From NCBI GenBank assembly GCA_036186865.1, contig AP025071.1:11205879-11269878 (forward strand): a stretch of DNA of 64,000 nucleotides. The letters run 5' to 3'. This document shows, piece by piece, positions 10,791 to 23,293 of this stretch. The notes beneath the pieces were generated by a model. The model was not told the origin of the DNA. It saw only the letters and a list, made by a program, of their open reading frames with translations, and did not search any database. The position numbers were made by a program, and so were the translations under genes. Position 1 is the first letter of the stretch. Every line of letters starts with the position of its first letter. The stretch is from Eustoma russellianum (Eukaryota; Streptophyta; Magnoliopsida; Gentianales; Gentianaceae).

Positions 10791-12161
10791 TTACAGTGAT
10801 AGTCTTGTAAGTAGGCTGGAGGTTGCTTGGCATGTTGAGGTTTTGAAGGTGCTGACAAGGTGGACTTGTCTGAAGGTTGTCCATGTCTTGCAAAAGAATG
10901 GCAGATCAATGATTGTATTGCCAGGTAATGGCTGTGATGCAACTATAGGACTCTCATGCGTGTGAGAGGTAGGACTGGGAGTAGATGAAGAATCAATGGT
11001 TGTATGGTCAACTGGGGTTCTGAGGGGTGTTAGAGAAAAGACACAAGGCATTGTAGATGCACCTGGCACGTATGGTGCTGAAGGTGCTAAACCATGACTA
11101 TTCAAGGACTGAGATGAGAGAGGAGGACCAATGTTCTGAGAGGCAGGAGATGATACAGGGAATGGATATCTGAAGAAAGGAAAAGTAACTTCATGAAACC
11201 TGACATCCCTTGAGACATACACAGATTTGGTTTCAAGGTCTTGTAATATGAACCCCTTTGTTGTGTGTGAGAGCCCTAAGAATACACTCTACCTGGCTCT
11301 TGGGACAAACTTATCCTTGTGAGGTTGATTATCTCTCCCAAAGGCTAAACATCTAAAAACCTTGAGATTACTGTAAACAGGTGAAGTATTATATAAGAGC
11401 TTATGAGGTGTTTTCTGATGCAGGATATGGAATGGAGTAATATTCATAAGGTAAACTGAATGTTGAACACAAAAACCCCAATAGGGAGAAGGTAAGCTAC
11501 ACTGAAATCTCAAGGCTCTAGCCACTGATAGAATATGCTGATGTTTTCTCTCAACAATGCCATTTTGTTGAGGGGTATGAACACAGGTTGTCTAATGCAC
11601 AATGCCAAGAGAAGAATAAAAAGAAGGCATATTAAACTCTTGTCCATTGTTTGTTCTAATAATTTTTATTTGTGCAGTAAACTGGACAGAAACAAAGTGG
11701 CAGAAACCCTCAACAATATATCTACCTTCTGCTTTTGATTTCATCAGATAGATCCAATAGTATCTACTGTAATCATCAACTATTGTAAGAAAGTATTGTT
11801 GTCTGTACATAGTGAAATGTTTGTAAGATCCCCATATATCTATGTGTACAAGATCAAAAGGCAATTTGGATACAAAATTGGAAATTGGGAAGGAGAACCT
11901 TTTCTGTTTGGCTATAGAATAGATAGTACAACGATGCACATCATCTGAAATTATTACAACGTGTGGTGTTTTATTATGTATCTCTTTGATCCTTGATGAT
12001 GACATATGGCCAAGACTTGAATGCCACATCATGGGCTTAGAAGATTGAACAGAAAAGGCTTTAGAAAGAGTGAAATGAGAGGAAAGAGAAGAAACAGCTG
12101 GAGCTTTCAATGACCCTTGAAGATGGTACATCCCTTGACAAGCTGCAGCTGAAACAATCAT
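10791..12161 (-). pseudogene. Copia-B GAG-pre-integrase and integrase
   Basis: From 12161 down: GMYHLQGS and WHSSLGHMSSSRIKEI (GAG-pre-integrase), then FDLVHIDIWG and VDDYSRYYWIYLMKSK (integrase core with the first catalytic Asp) and NNGQEF (second Asp). The C-terminal part is at 11525-11289 (SLPSPYWGFCVQHSVYLMN, FKVFRC-like) and a Ser/Pro/Thr-rich linker at 11222-10791 begins YVSRDVRFHE. All three pieces are in the same frame as gag-protease, separated by single stops (near 11590 and 11288). A canonical zinc-binding cysteine pair is degraded. Confidence 0.87.
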
Positions 12162-12227
12162 CTTCTAGGTCTGTATATCTTGAATCAAACACTTATTTGA
12201 GCATAAAGAAATTTGAATGGCATCAAA

Positions 12228-13778
12228 CTATGTCATTTTACTCAAGGACAGCATATTGAATGCAAATGTGGGAAAATGAAATACATCATTCAGGATCAAA
12301 TCATCATTGACCCTCACAGTCCCAATATGAACTGGTGCAAGGGATTTATCAGGAAACTTGACAGAAATGTTAAAGGCAAGATAGTAAGAATCAAAAAGAT
12401 GTATGCAAGAACAAACGGGATCACTAACTCGAGAGTCCAAAATCCAAATGTTTAAGTTTTGGGAAGCAATATTACCTAACAACTTGCTAGAGTCAGCAGC
12501 CATTTGAGCTGACATCACAGCATGAGAGGAGTTAGCCTGGTTGGCTACATCAACAATGCTTCTGCCTGCTTTGTCATTATGTTCCTGCAACATGTTAACA
12601 ACATATGCATATTGCTCTGGAGTAAAAGCTGGCATTGAATGAGGCACAACTGACCCCGATTCCTGATCACAATAGTTGTATGCCTCATAGGAACTAACCT
12701 CTCCTTGGCTAACCACTTCACTACCTTGCTGACTTCCACCTTCAATGTTCACCATGTTCACATGTGCTCTGGGCTTAAAGTCTTGTGGGTATCCGCGCTT
12801 TTTAAAGCACTTGTCAATTGTGTGTCAAGACATGTTACAATATGTGCAAAAAGGAACTCTAGTATTGCCCTTGTTGTATCTGAGAACTTCTCTTCTAGTA
12901 CTTCTACCCATAGTTCCTGATACAGGCAAACCTGCACTCTCATTACATGGGGCCTTATAGCCATACAAATTACTCTTAGATCCATGTGTAACATTCATAA
13001 CAGTTGAAGGGTTATTAACAAATGGAGTTTGAGAATGCGAACCAGAGTATAACAGTTTTCTCTCAAGTTTGACTGCCATGGCAAACACATTCTTCAAATC
13101 AGGAAGTGGTGTTGTTAGTAATATCTTAGACATAACCGCTTCAAAATTATCATTCAATCCTTTTAAAAACTTTATAACACAGTCATCCTCTATAAACTTG
13201 CTAATAGAACTACTCAGATTGCAGGCACACCTTCTATAAGTACACGCAGGAACTGATTTTAAGACTGATAACTCCTCCCAAATCCCTTTCAACTTAGTGT
13301 AGTATTCCGTCACTGTCATATTACCCTGTTTAACCCTATAAAATTCTTCTTGCAAATCAGATAAACGAAATGAATCTACATTACCATACTTAAACTTCAA
13401 GTCATTCCATATATCAACTGCTTTATCAAGCCATACAACGCTTTGAACAATACTAGGAATTAAAGAATTAACTAGCCAGGAAGCAACCATATTATTTGCT
13501 TTAATCCAGGCATTGAATCTCCTGGCTCCTTCAGCAGGTCTTTCGATTGAGCCATCCACGAATCCAACCTTGTTCTTGGATTCAAGAGCTCTCTTAACCG
13601 ACCTACTCCAGCCATGGTAATTATTACCATCCATCAATGGTTGAACTAATATCATCGAAGGATTATCACTTGGGTGAATATAAGACGGATCCTCAGACGG
13701 ATCCGCAATCATAGGTTGCATATTCATTCCAGCAGGGGAAGCATTACTACTAGACGCCATGAACAATCCAAAATTCAT
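12228..13778 (-). pseudogene. Copia-B gag and protease
   Basis: Gag starts at ATG 13778-13776, 8 bp below the PBS-containing leader. The N-terminal copia gag domain spans about residues 30-85 (DNPSMILVQPLMDGNNYHGW), the UBN2-like core residues 100-245 (QEEFYRVKQGNMTVTEYYTK, VIKFLKGLNDNF). A CCHC knuckle is at 12850-12790 (CTYCNMS, stop, HTIDKCF). The single TGA at 12827-12825 falls inside this knuckle. The same frame continues to the protease (NIWILDSRVSDP near 12440), where the active-site Gly is Arg. It closes at 12228. One nonsense codon and the protease substitution are the visible lesions. Confidence 0.9.
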
Positions 13779-13786
13779 TTACATTT

Positions 13787-13798
13787 GCTCTGATACCA
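13787..13798 (-). promoter_or_regulatory. Copia-B primer-binding site
   Basis: Minus-strand TGGTATCAGAGC, adjoining the 5' LTR with no spacer. Confidence 0.92.
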
Positions 13799-14282
13799 TG
13801 TGAAAAAATTGGTACAGAAAACTAACAGAAGAAATTCAATTACAAATGAGAGAATCAAGAGAACAATTGAATTGCATTGAGAGGAAAAAATCGGATGAAT
13901 ACAAGCTAAAGAAGAAGCTGCAAAATTGCTTCTGTTAAAAACTTTGCACAATAACCATATCTATTTAAACACTAAATATCTACGTGAAATGACAAGAATA
14001 TCCCGAATTAATCACTCCATTCTTCATCGTATTTAAAGGCAAAATAGTCAATTCATCCTTTTCAAGTGTTGCGCGCCAACCTTCGTCTTCTACCTCGCAT
14101 CACGCATTGCAGACCTGTTAACCCCCTTTAGATCCTTCAGTCTCCTAGCTGTCCAGACAGTTACACAACTGTTTGGCCCCACCAATTGACACCTTAACTC
14201 CTCAATCTTCAATTGCACACTTCAATTGGTGTTTGCAGTTCCAGCTCATCTGGATCATGCTTCTTGGTTCATGACTTCAACA
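13799..14282 (-). repeat. Copia-B 5' LTR (484 bp)
   Basis: On the minus strand it begins TGTTGAAGTCATGAACC and ends TTTTTTCACA, followed by the PBS. It is colinear with 8659-9115. Confidence 0.9.
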
Positions 14283-15599
14283 GTGGCACCAAATTGCCGT
14301 TGCTCCTTAAAATTTTAGTGTAGAGGAAGAAGACAATGGAAAAGGATAATACATATAAGAACAATATGGAAATATACCAAAAAAAACGTATCTCCTCACA
14401 TGAATCTGATGATGTCTTTTGGTCCATTGATATGCATGCTTTATGAGAGCAGTTACTATAAGGTGTAACTTCGTGTTCTTTTTCTTTTTTTTTTTACGCC
14501 AAGTCTTGATATAGCCAAGACTCTTTAGAACATGGAGACAAAATATCGCAAAAATAAAAACATCAAGACCAAATCAATAATTCACATCAACATTCCAGAT
14601 TGAATATACTCTTCAAGCACCTCTCCAAGTACTAAGAAGAAAAGCTAACCCTGTCTATTTCTTGGGTGTTGGTCCATATTTCTTCCTCTAATTCTGAAAC
14701 GTCTGGAGATGCATCTCCTACCAAATGACATAAGTTGCAGCAGTCAAACATAAGGGAGATAGGACCTTCTGAATTTTAAATATCCAATGATCTTTTTGGC
14801 ATCAGTAGATGCTCACTTACAATTGGAGAACTCGTTCCTTACAAACCAAAGCAGTAAGTAAAAATACCCAAGTTTCGTTTTTCTAGTAACAAACAAAGAA
14901 GAGATGATCTCTCCTTGGTTCCATACTAAGGACACACTGAGATTGGGGGATAAGTCCTTACTCCAAACGTTTGTCCTGAGCAGGTAAGGCTATTCCGACA
15001 AAAAAGCCACAAATTAAATGATCTGTTTATAAATGTTTCTTTGTCCATACAATGCCAGCCCAAAAGGACCTTCGATCAATGCCTCTATTGAGCAAGGAAG
15101 GTGCTACGGTAGAAATAGAAAGGCAAGGGATCAGGCTTCAAATGTCCTCTCGGTGAGTCTTATTAATCGGAATTTTCTGGCAGCTCTGAAGAAAGTGCTC
15201 CAACACTCCTCCCAACCCTTGATAAGGCAATGCCATTCATCCTTGTGATAATTTGAGTCACTTTGGAAGTCATGGGAACCCACAGCCTCCTTTGAATGAC
15301 GGAGATCACCAAGGCATGCAAGGAGAACCTATCCTAACATTTGAAGAGGTTAAAGTGAAGATTTGCTGCAATTCGGAGAGTTAAATGAAATGAATCCAAA
15401 TGTTGGCTATCAATTAAATGAAGAAAATATGATTAAATTGAAGACTTAATAAAGCTATGGATGGTGGATGGATTGGCTTCAAAACTGAAAATTATATATC
15501 CAAATGTTAGGCTTATGCATATGCTTGGTGTAAACTAACTGTAACAGGGAACCACATGCTTAGTACTCCTGAAGTACTTCCGTTTATCATTGCGTTCTC
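14283..15599 (-). other. Decayed region with a possible LINE zinc-finger relic
   Basis: No open gene. On the minus strand around 14990-14840 a broken reading resembles the zf-RVT tail of plant LINEs (SQCVLSM, then RRDHLFFVC, then W), with stops and one Cys missing. Around 14780-14650 a weak 'W.E...FQN' pattern follows. The short plus-strand ORF at 15033-15248 has no recognisable domain and is probably chance. This could be the tail of another L1-like copy, but confidence is low. Confidence 0.35.
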
Positions 15600-17335
15600 A
15601 AATATATATTTGATAATTTCTATATATGCTACTTGAATATCATTCTTCTCAACCACTCTCTAGAGGATCTTTCTGGAACTTTATCATATGTATTTTCTAA
15701 GTCAACGAAAATCATTTATAAATCATGCTTTTTCTCTTTATATCTCTCTATTAATCTACTCCAGAGATGAATAGCCTCTGTTGCTGACCTTTCTGGCATA
15801 AATCAATTTTTTTTCAAATACGCGTGTTTAATTGCAAAGTCTTTTCTCAATCTCTTTCTCCCAGAGCTTCATTATGTGGCTCATTCATTTATCATTCATT
15901 TAATTCTTCTATAATTTGTATAATCTTGTATATCTCATTTGTTTTTATATAGAGATACTAAAGTGTTTTTTCTCCATTGGTCAAACATCTTTCGGATCGT
16001 CACAATCTTGTTAAAATGATATGTGAGGCACATAATGCCTTCTTTCTTTCGGTACTTCCAAGCTTAAATTGAGATACTATCGAGTCCAATCGCTTTACCA
16101 TTTTTCATGTGTTTCACAGAATCTTCTATCGCTAGCAATCGAATTCTCCTGCTATATGTTATGTTTCTATAATCTTTAGAATTACGCAACTAACTCAATA
16201 CAAGTTTATCTCTTATGAATTACTTAACAAGTTTCTCAAAGTATCTTCTTCATCTATCTTTCATTGCCCTTTCCTATGCTAAAATCTTGCTATCTTCATC
16301 TTTAACACATTTAAATTGACTCAAATCTTTATCTTTCTTTTTCTCTCTCAGGTAACTTTATACACATCTTTTTCTCATTCTTTCATGTCCAACTGCTTAT
16401 AAGAATACTCAAACGCCTTTGATTTTACTTTATTTATGGCCTATTTAAGTTTTGTTTTAGCAAAGCTATATTTTAGAAATTCACTTGATTCCTGCAAAGT
16501 TGAAGTCCCTTATAACTAGCACTGTCTTGCACTTCTTATTTCCATCATCAAGATTCCTTACTTACAAGTGCTCGACCTTTTGACTCGCCAAGTAAATCCT
16601 TCTCTATTTCTTTATATTCACCACTACATCATCCTATACTTCGTCTACATCCCAACTTGAATTTCTTAAAACTTCTTGTTCAAATATTACTTTTATAATG
16701 TCTGCTTGCTTAACTTCTTTCAAATTCTACCATTTTATCTTAGATTCTATAGGCCTTTGTTTTCTCAATCTTCAATGTTTGATATAGACATCTAACACTA
16801 CAAGACGATGTTGCATTCTACAAGTCATGAAATAGTCTATCTGTGACTTACCAATCCACTTTTTGAATGTGATGAAGCCTTCATCTCTTTATACGCTATC
16901 GTGAAATCCGAAATTGATATTTCTTCATCGTTCCTTTTTCCAAACTTAAATCCACCTTGTACATCATTCTAATCCTTATTCTATTTACCTATATGTCTAT
17001 TTAAGTACTCTTATAAAGATCTTCTCACCTATTGAAATTTTATGCACTAGGTCTTCTAAATCTTCCTAAAATTGAACCTTATTGGCCTCCTTTAAACACA
17101 TTTGAGGACGATTGTTTCTTTTTCAACCACCAACTTAAGGATTATAATTCTAACTTCTATTTTAATAACAGATAGTACTTTGTCTACTAAAGAGTCATCT
17201 GTAATAACATCGACTCTATTTCTTATCTTATTCTTTTCTGCATACCAGAGTTAAAATCCTAAATTCACTAATATTGTAGCTTGCTTATCTATCAACTTTG
17301 TCTCTTGCAAACATAAAATATTTACTTTCTCTTAA
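15600..17335 (-). pseudogene. RTE-type LINE pseudogene: endonuclease and reverse transcriptase
   Basis: Heavily mutated but readable on the minus strand in order. Endonuclease comes first at 17330-16780 (VNILCLQETKLIDKQA, LWYAEKNKIRNRVDVI, DKVLSVIKIEVRII, SQIDYFMT). RT follows at 16310-15620 (RRYFEKLVK, HMKNGKAIGLDSISI, WRKNTLVSLYKNK, MPERSATEAIHLWSRLIE, MIFVDLENTYDKVP). The spacing and the MP-RS-TEAI...FVDLE-AYDKVP block are typical of plant RTE-clade LINEs. Stops and shifts occur every 30-60 codons. The 3' part of RT after the first catalytic Asp block is missing; the element ends near 15600. Clade name is by motif memory, not alignment. Confidence 0.72.
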
Positions 17336-19237
17336 GAGTTCTTACTTATTTTTTACTGCATCTGAGTTTTTCACGAGATGCAGCGGCCTTAGCTCAATTT
17401 TAGCCTCATTAAGACCATGCTACAGGGGCACTTGCATATTTGCATCTAAGGCCCTACATGGAGCGATACTTGCCGAGACATTGTATTCGAACAATACAAT
17501 GTGTTCCATATGGGGAACATCCTACCATTAGCGGAATTTCTTGTTTAATCTATGATCATATTTACTGACAAAGTTTTGCACTAGCTGCAACCTAATGCAA
17601 CCTTCCACTTTTCCCTATACTTGGAACCGGGAATTCGAAAAATCAAACAGACAGAGTTTGTTAGCTTATAGAATGGATGATGCAACAAACTTATGCCCGC
17701 CTCCTAAAACCAACAACATATCATAGAAATATTGAAAAAGTCCTAGAAAAATTCAACAAATCCATTCAAAAAATCAAACAGCACAATATGGAAGAACAAA
17801 TTCTAGACTAGATGACGCATGGTTGACGACGCAAAAGATTCGATCTTTCATTCTTCTAACGAATCCTCCACAAGGCGTTGTGTTCGGTTGTCAAGAACGG
17901 TTTACACCACCCGTAGTCATGTGCTTCTACATTTGGAACGAGCAAGATCCTCCCACCTTACAACATTTTTATGGTCCAAGAACGAATTCTCACTCTTGGG
18001 ACGTATCTTCAAGTTTGAGAGATTTGATTCCCCCATAACGTTTGCTTAAGACATTGATATAGAATCTAACTTTGATTAAAGATCAAAAGATACAAGGGAA
18101 ACCTTGCAAAATAGCCTTAAGGCAAAAATATCAAATATATTATTCAACTCTGGTTGTAAGACATACAGCTCTACTTATAGGCTAAGTTAAGCAAAACCTA
18201 ATGTACATAGGAAAAGGTAAGACTTTCACTTGAAATCAAACTTTTCAGCAGCTATATGACCTTCCATGCATATTCTTGGTCTTCTAGAAGCCAAATGTTC
18301 CGATGAGGTGCTCATGAGAGTCGTAGTCCAGAATATCTAGTTTACATAGGATTTTGAATACGCTGGATGAGTGAGTTATGGCCACAAAACTAAAAGGGGG
18401 TCATCCTGTGAAAACCCTAAAAAGTAGCCGTGTTCCGTATTTGAAACATCTACTTTCTCATCTTCTAATAAACATTTTTAACATCTAAAAACATTCTAAA
18501 AATAATTAAAATGACTCTAAAAATAATAAACAAAGTGTACAACATTTAAAAGCCGACAACAAGGTCATGCAAAACACCACAGACGTGTTTCCTCCTCTCT
18601 ATCCCGCTGCACATTCTCTTTATGCAATTTAGCTCATTTGACCTCATCATTCCCTCTCTGCTCAGAAGGATTCGACATCGAATCTAAACATGCACTAAAT
18701 GGAGAAGAGAATTTAGCCTCATATATGCCTGCAACATGAAAACAAAATATGCAACTAATATGGACAAACATGAATAGTTTACTCTCAACCCCACCTGGAT
18801 CAAATATTAATATGATAGGAAGTATGTAAAGTAAGGTTGAAAGAAACTCAAACTTAAAAAAGATACTTTCCTTTAACTTTATCCTTTTGATGAACTTGTT
18901 TTGTCGCTTTCTAACGTGTATTCGATGTAGCAACACCTGCATTAAAGCGTTACTATGCATAAGAAATGGTAGTGTGTTCGATCTCATGCGATGTGTTGCT
19001 GTACTTAGCTTCATGATTCAGCAATGTAAATTATGCTTCCCTGATATGTAAATCCTTACGAAATTATACTCTTTAGAAGGGAAAGTATGAGTCCTAAAAA
19101 AACTACAACCTTGAGTACAACAAGTACAACTTTTAACACATATGGCAAGTACACAACCAATAACGATCTCATGACACAAAGACTTATACATGTATTTTCA
19201 AGCTACCGGATCAAACACATAGATAATCCAAATAATC
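17336..19237. other. Uncharacterised AT-rich region
   Basis: No recognisable gene or complete repeat. The longest open stretch (minus strand, 19014-18634, 126 codons) has a hydrophobic segment in its middle but no motif I recognise, and is as likely chance as real. Overlapping plus-strand ORFs at 17819-18049 exclude each other and show no domain. Confidence 0.4.
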
Positions 19238-20262
19238 TCAAACAACAGGGGGCGGCTTAAACACACATTTACAAATCGACGTTTCTGAAAATAGAGTGTT
19301 TGCTGAATTTATACAACTTTCAACAACTAGACACTCATAAAAAGAATAACGTACACTAGACACTATTGTTAATAGTGCATGATTCTTGTTTAACACTTTT
19401 ATTTGTTCCTTTTGAACTTGAAACAATTGAAACTCATATACAAACTGTAAATCATTAGGGAATAAAATTTTAAACACATTTGTATCATTATTTTGCCTTT
19501 CTGCCTTATTTACAATGTTAGATTTGCCTACATGTCTTACATCAACTCTTTCAACGATTTCAGCTTCATATTCATCGTTATTCTCAAAGGTAACAGTAGG
19601 GGTATCATGTTCAATTTCATTCAAAATATGCAATTCATGTTTATGCAATTTGGTTTCTATGTTTGCATGCATGTCATACAAATCTTTAACATTATCCAGA
19701 CAAAAATTTGAAACACTCATCTGTTCTTTAAGTTCTTGCACTCCCAATTCAATTCCTTTAAAGCTTTCTTTATTTCATGCTCAAACTTAAGAAAGTCTTT
19801 ACAACTATTAGATTTAATCTGATGCATGTCTTTTTTAATATTATCATGCATTTAAGCTTTATCAAGAGCAACAGTACGTAAATCAAGATTAGAATTAGGT
19901 GAAACATTAGGAACTTCATTCTTAGCATGCAAAACTTTAACATCCTTCAAGTTAGAATTTAAAGACTTTATTTGTTTGTTTAGTTCTTCGTATTCAGGTC
20001 TTGATTTTTGTAAAACTTTCTTTCTTTTGCGTGTCAACTTCTTTTCAGAATGATTTGCAAGATAAAATATATGATCAAGATTCTTAATTCTTATCTTGTG
20101 TATTCGTTCTGCAATATATTATTCAAACTCGAAAAAATTTAAGCATAATCGATTCCTCAGATTCTTCTAAGTAATCTACACAAAAACCATCTAATAATTT
20201 ATCATAATATTGTCGTACAGTTAGACTAGCTTGAGAGTGATATGATACCATGGAACTTGATT
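19238..20262 (-). pseudogene. Unrecognised decayed coding relic with coiled-coil character
   Basis: On the minus strand a coherent charged reading starts at an ATG near 20252 (MVSYHSQASLTVRQYYDKLL, DYLEESEESIMLKFF). After one shift it continues as IAERIHKIRIKNLDHIFYLA and KKLTRKRKKVLQKS (20037-19852, EYEELNKQIKSLNSNLKDV), and after another break at 19747-19238. It is rich in Lys, Glu, Leu, Asn with heptad-like spacing, resembling the coiled-coil linker between gag and pol in SIRE-like elements, but no knuckle, protease or RT adjoins it. I do not recognise a family. At least two stops and a shift interrupt it. Confidence 0.45.
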
Positions 20263-21318
20263 TTGCCAATCACTTACCAATTCGCTTTTCTAACTTTTTG
20301 AAGCCACGTTGGAAACACTTCACTCCCTGAATGGTGTTACCACTTTAGCTTCCATGTCCACCAAATTATACAAACTGAAACAAGGCACAAAACACAGAAA
20401 ACACTAAATATAATTACGTTAGTATACATAGAGCTGGATTTGACTGCCTTTCCATGCTCATGTTTGGATCCACCCAAGGCTTTTACATCCCCTCTTTTGG
20501 TATCACAATATACAAGCCTTCTATCTCTCTTTCTTGTGTTTCTATCTCAAGATACTAAGTTAGAAATAATATCAAGTAAAGAAAAAATGTTGTTGTCTTT
20601 AAAATTATCTTGCGCAGTCTTCTTCTCTTCAAATAGAGGTAAGCACAACACTGACAAGGCAGTATAAGACTCAATACAAGACTATGACAACTAAGAATCA
20701 AAGATTACAAGAAACCAAATAAATATAGTATGCCTGAACCAAATAATCACTAAGGGGTTTCTTCGGGCATTTCTTAACCAAACTTGGTCAAGAATGCAAT
20801 CCATATTGTATTATATGTAAAAAAAGTGTTCCAAAGTTGGTGGAGTCAGTTTAGTACAATTTTTGAAACTTTTGATTGTTTAGGGTTTTTGAGATAGTAT
20901 TGGATTTTGAGATAAGAGCAGGATGTTCCCTATCCTTTTTTACAATTTATCTATACATCTAAATATTAGGCAAGTGAAGGATCAAAATGCCTTTTGAATG
21001 ACTCAATTCTGATATGTACCCGCAAAGTTCTTGAATTTTCTTTCTTTTCTTGATTTTGCTTACATTTTTTTTCAAGAACTATGTTCAAACTTGTTTCTCT
21101 TGCTTCCAGAACAAATAACGTTTTTTGAAATTTCTTGAAGATAGATGCTTTGTAAATTTTCTGAAATTTTCCTAACACAAGTTGCACAAATTTTCCTCAG
21201 TTTCTAAAATTTTGTTTAGTCTCTGGTTTGGGAATGTTAAGGTTCAGTTTGGGTGAAAATTAGGGGGCTGTAAGTGAGGACTTTTATGATGGGAAAAGGT
21301 TATGTACGATGAGGATAG
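20263..21318. other. AT-rich region without recognised genes
   Basis: Two short ORFs (plus 20440-20667, minus 21187-20966) show no domain. No repeat structure is evident apart from simple AT-rich runs. Confidence 0.4.
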
Positions 21319-21384
21319 GGTGTATACGGTGTTGGAATGCAGAATGCATATGGTGTATACAGTGTTGGAATGCAGAATGCATAT
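21319..21384 (+). repeat. 33-bp tandem duplication
   Basis: Two adjacent 33-bp units (21319-21351 and 21352-21384) that differ at one position; each contains GTTGGAATGCAGAATGCATA. Probably a slippage product. Confidence 0.9.
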
Positions 21385-21826
21385 GAGGAACACATAGACC
21401 ATGCCATGTCACACAACTGACCCTACCATACCAAGCCACAAGACTTATTCTGGCATGCCAAGCTTCTGCCAGACTCGTCGAGGCATTCTATCGAGCACTT
21501 CCATCAAAGCGTCAAACAGTTATTCTTTCATATAATTCTCTATGTATTTCTTTTTATTTTTATCAAGTTAGCGTATATAATTGTTCTTTAATCATATAAC
21601 AATAGATACATTATCAACTTGATGATTTAGCTTTATTTTATCCGTATGTTTTTATTTTGCAAAGTAGCCGTTGGGCAGTCTCAATAAAACAGATTAGCTG
21701 TTTGATGCTCATGCATGTATATATGGCTTCAATGCCCTTTTTAAATGATAAGTGAAACATTCTTCTCCATCTTGTGTGTGTATCAAGCATTATCTGAGCT
21801 TACTTTTCTCTATATGGTATCAGAGT
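21328..21826 (+). repeat. Possible remnant copia LTR plus PBS
   Basis: TGGTATCAGAGT at 21815-21826 matches the copia PBS with one change and is preceded by a pyrimidine-rich LTR-like end (CTTTTCTCTATA). A TGTTGGAATGCAG at 21328 or 21362 could be the LTR start. No partner LTR or coding region was found, because SIRE-1 sits 6 bp downstream and its target would be this leader. Tentative. Confidence 0.35.
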
Positions 21827-21832
21827 GCAAGT

Positions 21833-23200
21833 TGTTGAGAAATCGTGGTTTGAGTAATTTGAAAATACATGATTTAAATGTTACGTGTTTACGAAATGCA
21901 TGGAATAAGTGTTACTTGATACATGCACGTGATAAAAATGCTTCACATATTTATATATAATGTTGCCATACTAACGTGCCATAAAGCGTTAAATCTTACA
22001 TCATATGGCAAACATTTGTTGTCTTTATACTATTTTCAGATGCCATGATTAATGAACTAAACTGGTTCATTAAGTGAAGTGCTTAAGTTAATGAACTAAG
22101 TAGTTCATTAAATGAAGAAATTTGGAGAGAGCTATATGGCAAAAAACTTGAAATGGAAAGTCTCCTCATCTCATTCAAATCACATGCCACATACATATAT
22201 ATATTTCATATAGAAAGTTTTTAAAGACACACTATATACTTATATTCCAAAGTTTCATCGACACGTCATTATATTATAAACGTACGTCAACGTAACACCA
22301 CTATATACACATCATATTTATGAGTATATACATGTCTTATATTATATATTACAAGTCATAGTGACATTAAAATTATAACGACATGTCACAAAGTCATAAA
22401 CCAAAAATTGTTATATCAGGTGACTACCGAAACTTCACCGACATGTAACGTACTTACCTTATAAAGATGGCCAACCTATATACACTAAAAACACGCCAAA
22501 ATTTCGTGATCCATCTGTCATATTCAGCCACAAGGTCATACCATGTTTATACACACAAATTAGCCACAATTTAGCCTAAATTAGTGGAGAATTCAAATTG
22601 AAGGTTATTTTGTCACATGGGGCATCTTCCACTAAGCCATTGGAGCTGAATATACCCCTTATTTATTTATATTGTGTGTGACAATATATATATTATATGT
22701 CTAAGAAGTTTGATTTTAATCGGAGAAAAATCGCGTAATCGACGAAAGTCGAAAATTCGGTTTTCTACAACCCAACACACATGGGACGTTTTCTTCATAA
22801 GTGTAACATGTATCTAGACACTTTTTATACATACAAGACATGTTAGAGTGTTCTAGAAAAATCAAATTAGGGTTGATTTAATTTTACCACGTATATGAAG
22901 ATTATGCATTATTTGACAAAGTTTACATGACAAGAATTCAACACATGTGCAGCTGAATGTACATGTGTAGGACCTATAACCTCTAGTTATATGGCATATA
23001 CATAACATCTAAAAATAATTTGACACCAAATTTCACGATTTTTGAAGGTCTATAACCTAATCATCTAGTTAATCAAAAACCAGGTCTGAAAACAGAATCT
23101 GCTTTCAGAAGTGGGTAATTGGTAACAAAAAGTTTTAAAAACCAATTTTTTCCGCAACCACTATTCAAACTCCTTATAGTGGTCCTATACAGGTCCTACA
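21833..23200 (+). repeat. SIRE-1 5' LTR with internal deletion (1368 bp)
   Basis: Starts TGTTGAGAAATCG and ends GGTCCTACA before the PBS. It matches the 2757-bp solo LTR at both ends. A block of about 1.4 kb, including the promoter and palindrome region, is absent, with the junction near 22930-23010. Confidence 0.9.
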
Positions 23201-23202
23201 AG

Positions 23203-23214
23203 TGGTATCAGAGC
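23203..23214 (+). promoter_or_regulatory. SIRE-1 primer-binding site
   Basis: TGGTATCAGAGC, 2 bp after the LTR end, as in the copy at 62153. Confidence 0.9.
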
Positions 23215-23293
23215 GCATGTTCGCTCACAACAAGAAGATTTAACAATCTTTGTGAGATAGGCATCCACTAGCCACAAAACCGAGCAAGAAGGT

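Larger units (their letters stand above)
8659..14282 (-). mobile_element. Copia-B: Ty1/copia retrotransposon (minus strand)
   Basis: Read on the minus strand: LTR 14282-13799, PBS 13798-13787, gag, protease, integrase, RT, RNase H, polypurine tract, LTR 9115-8659. Most of the polyprotein stays in one reading frame from 13778 to 9507, with several stops and a short frame change around 10530-10790. It is thus better preserved than Copia-A. The left LTR has lost its outer 15-20 bp, and I could not find a target-site duplication. The gag knuckle and RNase H motifs match Copia-A. Confidence 0.9.

Noticed and set aside
18634..19014. 126-codon minus-strand ORF as a host membrane-protein gene
   Set aside because: One hydrophobic stretch only; no promoter, splice or family evidence in AT-rich DNA.
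20241..20252. Minus-strand TGGTATCATATC as a primer-binding site
   Set aside because: Three mismatches in the last five positions, no LTR boundary next to it and the coding relic starts with this ATG.
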